Assembly (NCBI GenBank): GCA_029865345.1
Contig: JAOUHD010000003.1
Coordinates: 1-60,034 of the forward strand
DNA length: 60,034 nt
DNA from: Nitrospira sp.
Lineage (GTDB): Bacteria > Nitrospirota > Nitrospiria > Nitrospirales > Nitrospiraceae
Reading direction: 5' to 3'
Shown here: positions 18,540 through 26,125 of the stretch, piece after piece
Layout: the number at the start of each line of letters is the position of its first letter
How positions within the stretch are numbered: the first letter of the stretch is position 1
Position numbers and translations under genes: made by a program
Notes under the pieces: model-generated
Database searches by the model: none
The model's input: the letters and a program-made list of their open reading frames with translations, nothing else
Told to the model about the DNA's origin: nothing

Positions 18540-19499
18540 ATGCCGACTCGGGAGGGACAGCACAAGAGGACGTCTCGGGAAACCGGTACATCCTCAAAAA
18601 GAATACCTTCGGGGAAAAGAAAGTCTTCCTTGAAAAAGGAGGCCCCAGGACGGTTTGAGACGGAATTGGTCGGGCGGGTCGGCGAGCTTAAGCTCGACTA
18701 CGCGAAGCGCGATCACCGAACCATTATTTCGCACGCCTATTTCACAACGCCTTGGAAACTACTCCCTCCCATCTATCTTGATGACACGGGAGCCGCCTAC
18801 ACATTGCTGGTCAACCCCTCCGGGGGTCTGGTGGGGGGTGACCATTTGTCCATCGACATGAACGTGGAGCAGGATGCGCATGTCCTGATTTCTGCTCCTT
18901 CTGCCAACCGTGTCTATCGGACGGAGGGCAAGGTGTCCGAACAGCACGTCAATATTACGGTCGGGCCTGGCGCGGTGCTCGAGTGGTTCCCTGAACATAC
19001 CATCCCTTTTGCCGGCTCTCGATTTCGGCAGACTCTCCAAGCCACTCTGGCACCTGGTGCGACGCTCTTGTTGTGGGATGCCGTTGCATCTGGCCGTATC
19101 GCCAGAGGGGAGCGATGGGCATTTACGGACCTGGAGAACGACATCCGAATTATGATGGCGTCCGGCAGTACGCTGCTTGAGCGATATGTTCTTGATCCAT
19201 CTGCGGATTTAGGACGTGTTGGTTTGGCAGAAGAATGGAACTATGTGGCTTCGCTTTATGTGGTGAACGACAGTACGCCATCAGAGGTGTGGAACGGATT
19301 GGAGTCAAAAATCGCCACGATCTTGGACACTCGTCCAGGGGAAGTCTTGGGAGGTGTGTCTGTTGGACCTGTCCCGGGGCTTGCCGTCAAGATACTAGCT
19401 CGAACGGCCCCTGACCTCAACGCCATACTTGATGCGTTATGGGCGGCCGTGCGTGAAGGGTTATTGAATCTCCCTCCGGTGTCTTTGCGGAAATACTAA
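18540..19499 (+). CDS. ureD: Urease accessory protein UreD (UreH)
   Basis: A 319-residue UreD from the ATG two bases after the ureG stop. The first 38 residues are Lys/Arg/Ser-rich and precede the family core (ETELVGRVGELKLDYAKRD). Signatures LVNPSGGLVGGDHL, SAPSANRVYRT and GAVLEWFPEHTIPFAGS are clear. It binds apo-urease and provides the tunnel for nickel from UreFG. It is the last gene of the urea block and converges with the desaturase. Confidence 0.95.
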   Translation: MPTREGQHKRTSRETGTSSKRIPSGKRKSSLKKEAPGRFETELVGRVGELKLDYAKRDHRTIISHAYFTTPWKLLPPIYLDDTGAAYTLLVNPSGGLVGGDHLSIDMNVEQDAHVLISAPSANRVYRTEGKVSEQHVNITVGPGAVLEWFPEHTIPFAGSRFRQTLQATLAPGATLLLWDAVASGRIARGERWAFTDLENDIRIMMASGSTLLERYVLDPSADLGRVGLAEEWNYVASLYVVNDSTPSEVWNGLESKIATILDTRPGEVLGGVSVGPVPGLAVKILARTAPDLNAILDALWAAVREGLLNLPPVSLRKY

Positions 19500-19552
19500 G
19501 CACACCGCTCATTTGCCTGCTGCGAATGGTGGTACAGAGGGTCTGGTAACGG

Positions 19553-20431
19553 TTAGGAGTGTAAGGCTTTGCCCTCAGCGGCGGAAGCGGTGCGGAGCGA
19601 CCAGGCTAATCCGAGTAGTGACAGCGTGAAAATAAGCCATTTCGATGGGTCGAAATTATACCAGCGGGGACCGTTTCGGTAGTCGCTTTGGTAGGTGTGA
19701 TGGTAGTTGTGATACCCCTCCCCAAACGTCAGGAGCGAGACCAACCAGCTGTCGCGGCTTGAATCCGCTTGGCCATGGGGTTGGCTTCCCCACAAATGGC
19801 AAACTGAATTGATGCAAAAAGTCGAATTCAGCACGGCAAATGTCCGGCCGACGCCAGCGAGCATAAAACAGCCGAAGCCACCGACCCAACCGCCGTAGAG
19901 AAAGCCCACCACGAACGGGAGTGCCAATCCTGAAAGGAAGATGAGCCCATAGTACCGGTGCTGCCACATGACAACCGGATCTTGCTTGAGCCGTGAGGCA
20001 TATTTTTCATCCGAGTATCGCCCGTCGGAGAAGAGCCATCCGCAATGGCTATGCCAGAATCCTCGTTGAGCGTTGTAAGGATCGGCATCTTGGTCGCACG
20101 CGGCATGGTGGCGAATGTGATCGGCCCCCCACTTGAGGGCGGAATTCTGGAGCGCCCATCCTCCGGCGATCAGGAGTACGGCCTTGACCCAATCGGGACA
20201 CTGGAAACTCCTGTGCGAAATCAGCCGATGGTAGCCAACCGTAATGCCAAGTCCGGTAATCATGTACAGGAGCCCAAACATGGTCCAGTCCAACCAATTA
20301 TACCCATAGACAAAGGCGAAAGCGGGTACCCCGATGAGTGCGCTCCCCACAACAAGGGTGAACAGTACTACTGTCACGTAGATGGGATAGGTACGCCTGA
20401 GCGTGACGCCGGATTGTGCGGGTGTTACCAT
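19553..20431 (-). CDS. Membrane fatty acid desaturase (acyl-CoA delta-9 type)
   Basis: A protein of about 293 residues from the ATG at 20431 (the frame stays open to 20512). Three histidine boxes that bind the di-iron centre are present: HRLISH, HIRHH and HNYHH. Four or more hydrophobic segments span the membrane around them. Order and length match bacterial delta-9 acyl desaturases, which introduce a double bond into saturated acyl chains to adjust membrane fluidity. No strong ribosome site marks the start. Confidence 0.9.
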   Translation of the reverse strand: MVTPAQSGVTLRRTYPIYVTVVLFTLVVGSALIGVPAFAFVYGYNWLDWTMFGLLYMITGLGITVGYHRLISHRSFQCPDWVKAVLLIAGGWALQNSALKWGADHIRHHAACDQDADPYNAQRGFWHSHCGWLFSDGRYSDEKYASRLKQDPVVMWQHRYYGLIFLSGLALPFVVGFLYGGWVGGFGCFMLAGVGRTFAVLNSTFCINSVCHLWGSQPHGQADSSRDSWLVSLLTFGEGYHNYHHTYQSDYRNGPRWYNFDPSKWLIFTLSLLGLAWSLRTASAAEGKALHS

Positions 20432-20589
20432 AAATGCACTACTGAGGGAAGGAGCATACCTACCTATGGAACAGAGGCTCTTGCAGATAGACCGGCCTGA
20501 GGAATCAGGCAATCACTTATTTCAAGTCTACCAGTACTAAGGGCAAAAAAGCTACTGTAGAAAGGCCGATGGTAGCCTCTTGTTTCACA

Positions 20590-20619
20590 TTGACAGCGGG
20601 CGGTAAGATTTCATATACA
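20590..20619 (+). promoter_or_regulatory. Near-consensus sigma-70 promoter
   Basis: A perfect -35 TTGACA (20590-20595) and -10-like TATACA (20614-20619) are separated by 18 bases. It would give an untranslated leader of roughly 140 bases before the gene at 20765. The 333-base intergenic region holds no other structure that I can see. Confidence 0.6.
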
Positions 20620-20764
20620 TACTTCACCTATATCGGCCTCACCAGTCGTGGAATCGGAGTGTGTTTAAGATCTCAGGTTGTGTTCTGAGAAATTGTTCAG
20701 TGGAGAGAAAAGAGAGCAACGGGTAAGTCAGGAACTAGGTGGTCTATCACAAGGAGGCAGTCCA

Positions 20765-21565
20765 ATGAAGAGTGCGTTATCAATAATGTTTGGTGTGGCA
20801 GCCGTCGCGATGGTCGCGGCGCCTCTCACCTCGTATGCGGGCGGAACGATCAGCGGGAAGGTGACCTATGCCGGGAAGGCGGAGACTAAGGAATTTCTCT
20901 TTTCAAAGTTCCCCAATCCAAAGTTCTGTCCCAAGATTGCTGAGAAGGATAAGAGCAAGGCGGATGGCGACAAGCGGTTCTTGAAGCAGATCGAAGTCGC
21001 CAAGGATGGTGGCCTCAAAGGTGCAGTTGTTGCGGTTGCGGATATCGAGGATAAGGCGTGGATGGATGGGTATGCCGGGACGGAAGTTGTGGCAGAACTC
21101 TGTGACTTCCAGCCGTTCAGCGGGATCGTTGTTAATACTCGGCCCTTCAAGGTCGAAAACACCGATGCAGATGCCGATGATCCTAAGTCGGTGGCCGGTG
21201 TGCTCCACAACCCACACAGTTTCACGGTGAAGGGTGTCTCCTCGGCAACCGGTTTCAACATTGGTCTTGCGAAGAAGGGTGACAAGCTGGACAAGCCGGT
21301 GACCTTCCGTGGTGGTGCAGAGAAGGACGGATACTATCGGTTACAATGCGACCAGCATGAGTTTATGCAGGGGTTCTTCCTGCCAGTGTCGAATCCACAT
21401 TTTGCGGTCGTGAAGGACGATGGTTCGTTTGAGCTCAAGGACGTTCCTGCTGGGAAGCATAAGGTCATTGCCTGGCATCCGTTTGCTGGCAAGGCCAAGA
21501 AGATTGAGTTCGAGGTGGATGTGGCCGATGGTGGTACCGCCAACCTCAAGGCTGAAATCAAGTAA
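20765..21565 (+). CDS. Periplasmic cupredoxin-like protein with carboxypeptidase-regulatory-like domain
   Basis: A 266-residue protein from the ATG at 20765, which has an AAGGAGG site. A signal peptide ends at about SYAGG. A C-terminal segment (residues about 200-220) shows LQCDQHEFMQG, a Cys-x2-His-x2-Met arrangement like a type 1 copper site, with an upstream His in LHNPHSFTVKG. The last 50 residues (GSFELKDVPAGKHKVIAWHP) fit a carboxypeptidase-regulatory/transthyretin-like fold. A strong promoter and terminator flank this single gene, suggesting high, independent expression. It is probably a copper or electron-transfer protein; the partner is unknown. Confidence 0.75.
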   Translation: MKSALSIMFGVAAVAMVAAPLTSYAGGTISGKVTYAGKAETKEFLFSKFPNPKFCPKIAEKDKSKADGDKRFLKQIEVAKDGGLKGAVVAVADIEDKAWMDGYAGTEVVAELCDFQPFSGIVVNTRPFKVENTDADADDPKSVAGVLHNPHSFTVKGVSSATGFNIGLAKKGDKLDKPVTFRGGAEKDGYYRLQCDQHEFMQGFFLPVSNPHFAVVKDDGSFELKDVPAGKHKVIAWHPFAGKAKKIEFEVDVADGGTANLKAEIK

Positions 21566-21589
21566 GCCTGGTTTTATCGATGTATTGTC

Positions 21590-21626
21590 GAAGGGCAGCG
21601 GGTGATCCGCTGCCCTTCTTTTTTTA
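21590..21626 (+). terminator. Intrinsic terminator
   Basis: The 12-bp stem GAAGGGCAGCGG (21590-21601) pairs with CCGCTGCCCTTC (21607-21618) over a 5-base loop and is followed by a T-run to 21625. It ends the transcript of the gene at 20765. Confidence 0.92.
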
Positions 21627-21653
21627 TCCTGTTTTTACAACAAGTTTGTCGCT

Positions 21654-22406
21654 GTGCCTGTATATCTCCGCTGCAAGAAATCAAAGATCAGCCCACTGCT
21701 CTTACTCCCCATCCTGCTGACGCTTGCGTCCTGTTCGGTGATCGAAGGGACCTTCTCAGCGATCAAGACTACCTTCTCGGTCCTCAAGACGGGCTATCGT
21801 GTCGCCAAAAAGACGGTCAAAGGCACGATCTGGGTTGTGCGCGGCACCTATGAATTGACGAAGGGGGCCACCAAACTGGTCTATCACATCGGGAAGTTTA
21901 CCTTTGAGGTAGTCAAGGCTCCGTTGGAGTATCCCTTGATCCGGGACGATATTCAGACCATGGATGGGCTTCCAGTCAAGGAGGCGATCCGGCTTGGACG
22001 GGTCAAAGCCGCTCCGTATACCGTCAAGGGCCAGCATTATGTGCCAATGAGTCTGGCCAGCGCACAGACGTATGAAGAAACAGGCTTAGCCTCGTGGTAT
22101 GGGGAGGAAACCAGGCGGTTGCCGGGAGGCCACATGACGGCCAACGGTGAGCTGTTCAACCCCAACGGGTTGACGGCGGCGCACAAGTATCTGCCGCTGC
22201 CGATCCATGTTCAGGTGACGAACCTGGAAAACGGCAAGGCGATCATTGTTCGAGTAAATGACCGCGGCCCCTTCCCCAGTGATTACAACCCTGATTCTGG
22301 AAAGCGGATCATTGACCTTAGCCGGGGAGCCGCCGAACAACTCGGATTTGTCGAACAGGGCACCGCCCAGGTCCATGTGGAAACCATCCAGTTAGAAGAA
22401 GCCTGA
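21654..22406 (+). CDS. rlpA: RlpA-type septal ring lytic transglycosylase lipoprotein
   Basis: A 250-residue protein starting at a GTG. The N-terminus is a lipoprotein signal peptide (lipobox LASC). The C-terminal double-psi beta-barrel carries RlpA signatures: GLASWYGEE, TANGELFNPNGLTAAHKYLP, VRVNDRGPF and IIDLSRGAAEQLG. It lacks a SPOR domain. RlpA cleaves peptidoglycan strands devoid of stem peptides at the septum. The 100-residue middle segment after the lipobox is not recognised. Confidence 0.9.
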   Translation: MPVYLRCKKSKISPLLLLPILLTLASCSVIEGTFSAIKTTFSVLKTGYRVAKKTVKGTIWVVRGTYELTKGATKLVYHIGKFTFEVVKAPLEYPLIRDDIQTMDGLPVKEAIRLGRVKAAPYTVKGQHYVPMSLASAQTYEETGLASWYGEETRRLPGGHMTANGELFNPNGLTAAHKYLPLPIHVQVTNLENGKAIIVRVNDRGPFPSDYNPDSGKRIIDLSRGAAEQLGFVEQGTAQVHVETIQLEEA

Positions 22407-22573
22407 ACGGAAATCTGACCTCGTCGCATAAGAAGTACGAAGAAGGGTCAATTCCCAAGCACATTCAAAGCGGTCTTCTTTGTCCATCGGAGAGGGCATT
22501 CCCTGCCTTGTGTTTTCGTTTCCGATCTAGGTAAGATCCCATGTTTGTGAACTGTTTATAGAAGGGGCGTGGT

Positions 22574-23554
22574 GTGTCACGAGAGCTCTCCCTCGCAGAA
22601 GTTTTCCAGCTTGGCTACTACTGGGAGACCAAAGTCCTCCTGACGGCCGTGAAGCTGGACGTCTTTTCTGCCATCGGTGAGCGACCGAAGGCAGTCCAGG
22701 ACATTGCGGGTCGACTTCAGGCCGATCCTCACACGTTGAACCTCCTTTTGAACGCCCTCGTGGCAATGAAGTTGCTGACGAAGGAGGGGGACCTGTATGG
22801 CAACTCGTCGACGGCGTTGACACACCTCGTTCGGCAGTCGCCAAAGTATGTTGGCCACTTGCTCCTTCTGCACGATGCGGAGTGGAATAACTGGGGAAAG
22901 CTGGAAGAGACGATTCGGACAGGGAAACGGACAGTCGATCGTCATGTCTTTGAGACTGATCCAGAATTGGGAAGCAACGTGCTAGCGGTGCTCAATCGGA
23001 TTGGACAGCAAAGTGGTCCTGATTTAGCCAAGCGACTGAAGCTGGGTGGCCGCGAGCGGCTACTAGATCTTGGTGGTGGCGCTGGGACCAACGCCATCGC
23101 GTTTTGCCAAGTGTATCCAGAGTTGCACGCGACGGTCTTTGATCTCCCGGCGACGTTGAAGTTGGCGGAAAAAACGATCAAGGACGCCGGGTTGGAATCA
23201 CGAGTCGCCCTGCATCCCGGTGATTTCAATCAAGACCAACTTGGGGGACCATACGATGTGGTCTTGATGTCCGATATCTTGCACTATCAAACGTTTCAGA
23301 TGAATCAGGATCTGGTCAAAAAGGGCTTCGGATCGCTGGCGCCGGGCGGGCGGTTGGTGATTAAAGATCGATTTCTAGACGAAGCTGGGACCGGCCCAGC
23401 GTGGACGACCGCGTTCGCGGTCCATATCCTTGTCAACACTCAGCAGGGCAGCTGCTATCGGGCGGGCGAGGCTATGCAATGGCTTCAGGCCACCGGGTTT
23501 GTCTCTGTTGTGGAGTTGGAGAAGACGGCAGTGGTGCAAGGCACGAAGCTGTAG
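22574..23554 (+). CDS. O-methyltransferase (plant/caffeate and hydroxyneurosporene type)
   Basis: A 326-residue SAM-dependent methyltransferase with an N-terminal winged-helix dimerisation domain (residues 8-85: VFQLGYYWETKVLLTAVKLD and following) and a catalytic domain from about 95. The SAM motif LLDLGGGAGTNAIAF is near residue 160 and DVVLMSDILHY near 235. This architecture matches acetylserotonin/hydroxyneurosporene O-methyltransferases. The start is GTG. The substrate cannot be read from the sequence. Confidence 0.85.
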   Translation: MSRELSLAEVFQLGYYWETKVLLTAVKLDVFSAIGERPKAVQDIAGRLQADPHTLNLLLNALVAMKLLTKEGDLYGNSSTALTHLVRQSPKYVGHLLLLHDAEWNNWGKLEETIRTGKRTVDRHVFETDPELGSNVLAVLNRIGQQSGPDLAKRLKLGGRERLLDLGGGAGTNAIAFCQVYPELHATVFDLPATLKLAEKTIKDAGLESRVALHPGDFNQDQLGGPYDVVLMSDILHYQTFQMNQDLVKKGFGSLAPGGRLVIKDRFLDEAGTGPAWTTAFAVHILVNTQQGSCYRAGEAMQWLQATGFVSVVELEKTAVVQGTKL

Positions 23555-23626
23555 AAAGCATGCGTGGTATCGAACGCGAGAGAGTTCGCGTAGGTGTGAG
23601 AAACGAGGAAGTAGGGGCAGGGTTTG

Positions 23627-24343
23627 ATGCTGGATTGGTTACGAGAACCAGGCTTCTTTGGAACGTATGCGACGGCGGGTGCGGACCTCAGTCAGCTGAT
23701 GGCAACGCTCTTCACCGGGCTGTTCATCATGGGATGGTTCCAAGCTCGTCGGCGAAAGGCCGATGCACACCATTGGTTGATGTTGGGCGGCATGATTGCC
23801 ATGCTCAGCTTCTTTATCGCCTATTATCTGTTTCGTCAGCTGGGGGTCCTGGCGTTTGAGGGCAAGGAAGGGTTTGGTGGCTCGCAGTCGCTCTATGATT
23901 ATGTCTTCATCCCCGTCCTGACGCTCCATATCATTCTCGTCATGATTGGGCTGATCATGGCGGTGTATATGATCGTGTTGGGGTTTCGCTCTCAGCAGTT
24001 CCTCGACGGAGTCCGATCCTTACGGGAATCACGGCTGCTCACGACGTGGAAGAAGATCGGCCTTATCTTTGGCAGTATTGCGGTGGTGGTACTCGGTTTG
24101 TTTTTCTCGCGTGTCGTCACGGCCGGGTTTTCGATGCGGAAGCTGGAAGTGTATATGATTTTTCTTGTCATCGTGGCTTTTGTGTTTGCGATCGAGATGA
24201 CGATTCAACGGATTTGGCCCGATGGCGCGCGGCGGCATCGGGCGCTCGGCCGATTTACGATGGTCATTTACTGCGTGCTGTTCGTCACGGGCAGCTTCAC
24301 TTACACGATGTTGTACATCCTGTATCCAGGGAAGATCGGATGA
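23627..24343 (+). CDS. DUF420-like membrane protein
   Basis: A 238-residue protein with about six membrane helices. Conserved-looking polar residues inside helices (AHHWLM, LHIILVMIGLIM, HRALGRFTM) resemble the DUF420/YozB/CtaM group, some of which assist haem-copper oxidase assembly. The ATG at 23627 is preferred over the TTG three bases earlier. It opens the respiratory block and lies upstream of the bd-like oxidase genes, consistent with a role in oxidase maturation; that role is inferred. Confidence 0.6.
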   Translation: MLDWLREPGFFGTYATAGADLSQLMATLFTGLFIMGWFQARRRKADAHHWLMLGGMIAMLSFFIAYYLFRQLGVLAFEGKEGFGGSQSLYDYVFIPVLTLHIILVMIGLIMAVYMIVLGFRSQQFLDGVRSLRESRLLTTWKKIGLIFGSIAVVVLGLFFSRVVTAGFSMRKLEVYMIFLVIVAFVFAIEMTIQRIWPDGARRHRALGRFTMVIYCVLFVTGSFTYTMLYILYPGKIG

Positions 24344-24350
24344 ATGGCAT

Positions 24351-24450
24351 GAGTGCTGCGATGCGAGTGCTGAGAGTTGAGACGAGGAATCTTCAGGGCA
24401 AGACATTCCTAGGCCACTCAGTCAGTCATCAGCACTCGCCACTCGGCACT
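24351..24450. repeat. Imperfect inverted repeat element, left of PCP_red gene
   Basis: The left arm (24352-24380, with two AGTGCTG units) pairs well with the right arm (24417-24450, ending GCCACTCGGCACT). The central part holds a second pair, AGGAAT and ATTCCT. The whole could fold into one hairpin of about 100 nt. It resembles the element at 24958-25047. Confidence 0.6.
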
Positions 24451-24461
24451 GGGTACTTCCC

Positions 24462-24953
24462 ATGCTGACGTGTGGCTGTGGTCGATGGATGCATACGGAG
24501 GGGATTGAGGAGCGAGGTGGAGAGACCGGTCTGCTGTTATGGTTTATCCGTTCGGAATGCCGTGGCTGTGGGCTGAAAGTCGGTGTCGATGTGCGGGAAG
24601 AACAGGCCCACGGCCTCGTTGATCGGTTGCTCTGGACTGATGAAGCCTTGCATCGATTGGAGCGCATGCCACCGTATGTGGCTGGGCTGGTTCGAGAAGA
24701 AGTGGAGCAGGATATTCGTCGGCAAGGCGAGCGGGTGGTCACATATGAGACGCTGCTCCGTCCCCGAACTGGGGAGCGTATTGCATGGGACCCGAAGGCG
24801 AAACAGCGGTTAGATCGAGTGCCGGCGGCGGTTCGTGCCATGGCACGGATTGAACTTGAGCGTACCGCGGCCGATCGTGGGTTGTCTCGTATCACCGTGT
24901 CGCTGATGGAAGAGATCAAGGCGAAGTATTTCGGGATGGCCGCTTCAAAATAG
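24462..24953 (+). CDS. PCP_red-domain protein with N-terminal Cys motif
   Basis: A 163-residue protein. The first 40 residues contain a CGC and a CRGC motif that could bind a metal. Two copies of a 45-residue helical module follow: WTDEALHRLERMPPYVAGLV (from about 64) and WDPKAKQRLDRVPAAVRAMA (from about 109). They match the small PCP_red domain named after the C-terminus of the light-independent protochlorophyllide reductase B subunit. No chlorophyll genes are nearby, so the domain is used in another context. The function is unknown. Confidence 0.7.
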   Translation: MLTCGCGRWMHTEGIEERGGETGLLLWFIRSECRGCGLKVGVDVREEQAHGLVDRLLWTDEALHRLERMPPYVAGLVREEVEQDIRRQGERVVTYETLLRPRTGERIAWDPKAKQRLDRVPAAVRAMARIELERTAADRGLSRITVSLMEEIKAKYFGMAASK

Positions 24954-24957
24954 TCAC

Positions 24958-25047
24958 GAGTGCTGAGGACTGAGTGCTGAGAAGGAGAGAAGAAATGAAA
25001 CAATCTCCTCTCCCAGTTCGGCCCTCAGTCCTGCTGGCTCAGTTCTG
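24958..25047. repeat. Imperfect inverted repeat element, right of PCP_red gene
   Basis: GAGTGCTGAGGACTGAGTGC and following bases pair with a right arm containing CTCAGTCC and GGCTCAGTTCT (to 25047). The AGTGCTGAG units are shared with the element at 24351-24450, so the two belong to one family flanking a single gene. Confidence 0.6.
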
Positions 25048-25053
25048 AACATT

Positions 25054-26121
25054 ATGCTGCATCGAATGGCATTGCGCGTGATTCCTAGCTTGAGCCTGGC
25101 GGTGACGGAAGATGCCGTCCGTCGGACAAAGCGAATCGTCATGTTTGTGCCCGGACTGATCGCCTTCGGGGTGTATCGGCTGGCGAAACATCTTGTGCCG
25201 ATCACTGAGCCCTTGGTCTTGCTGGCGATCAGCAGTCTCGTCGCAATGGTCACGGCACTCTTGGCCTATCGAGTGGGGCGTGCAGCATCCTGGTCTGCCA
25301 TTGTTCGACAGGATGGTCTGAAGCTCCTTAGCTGGCTGGGCGGCTGGATCGGAGCCGTATATGGCGTTCAACTATCCCTATTGGTGCTTACTCTGTTATG
25401 GATCATGCACTACAGTTATCTCGAGCATCCCGATGGGCCGGCTATGATGGCGATCATCATCTCCTGCACATCTGTCGCGCGGGATGCGTTTGAGATTGGC
25501 CATGTACGCAAGTTATCAGTGCTGGGGCGTCCATTTTTGACATTCCCGGATGGGGAGCAGCTGCGTGTGCTGGTGCAACGCCGGGCATGGCAATTAGGAC
25601 CGTGGGCTCTCGTAGGGCTGGGTGTCGGTGCGTTGACATCGTTGCCTGGGCTGGTGATTACGGATGAGCAGGGTGCTGCCTTGGCACAACTGGTGACCGT
25701 GACGCTTCTCGGGGGAGGTCTTGCACTCTGTGCGTATTTTGGAGGACTCTATCCGGCCAGTTCGTGGCTGCACTCGCTCCGGCAGACTGTGCCAGGTGAA
25801 CTGCTGAAGTATTGGTGGTGGCCTGGAATGGCCTTTGCGTCGACCTATTATTTGGTGGCGATGGGTGTGTTGTTGTTTGTCGTCCGTCAGCCGGCTATGA
25901 CAGTGGGTGCCACGGCAGTGATGGGTGCGCTGGTTACAGCGATGATGGCGGTGTATGGGTACTATCTCGGTGATCGGCGTCACATTGAGGATGAGCAGGC
26001 GCCACAACTGTCGCCTGGCATGTTACGGTGCCCGTTTATGATGGGAATTCTTGGGAAGTCGATTGGTGCTGACGATGCAGCTGGGGGCTTCGCGCTCGGC
26101 AAGACTGGACCGAAGGGGTAG
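25054..26121 (+). CDS. Polytopic membrane protein of unknown function
   Basis: A 355-residue protein with roughly seven hydrophobic segments and no recognised domain. It has paired charged/aromatic motifs such as TSVARDAFEIGHVRKL between helices and a cytoplasmic-looking C-terminal tail. It ends five bases before the ATG of the first bd-like oxidase gene, so the two are almost certainly cotranscribed. It may be an oxidase partner subunit or assembly protein; this is inference from position only. Confidence 0.6.
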   Translation: MLHRMALRVIPSLSLAVTEDAVRRTKRIVMFVPGLIAFGVYRLAKHLVPITEPLVLLAISSLVAMVTALLAYRVGRAASWSAIVRQDGLKLLSWLGGWIGAVYGVQLSLLVLTLLWIMHYSYLEHPDGPAMMAIIISCTSVARDAFEIGHVRKLSVLGRPFLTFPDGEQLRVLVQRRAWQLGPWALVGLGVGALTSLPGLVITDEQGAALAQLVTVTLLGGGLALCAYFGGLYPASSWLHSLRQTVPGELLKYWWWPGMAFASTYYLVAMGVLLFVVRQPAMTVGATAVMGALVTAMMAVYGYYLGDRRHIEDEQAPQLSPGMLRCPFMMGILGKSIGADDAAGGFALGKTGPKG

Positions 26122-26125
26122 AGAT

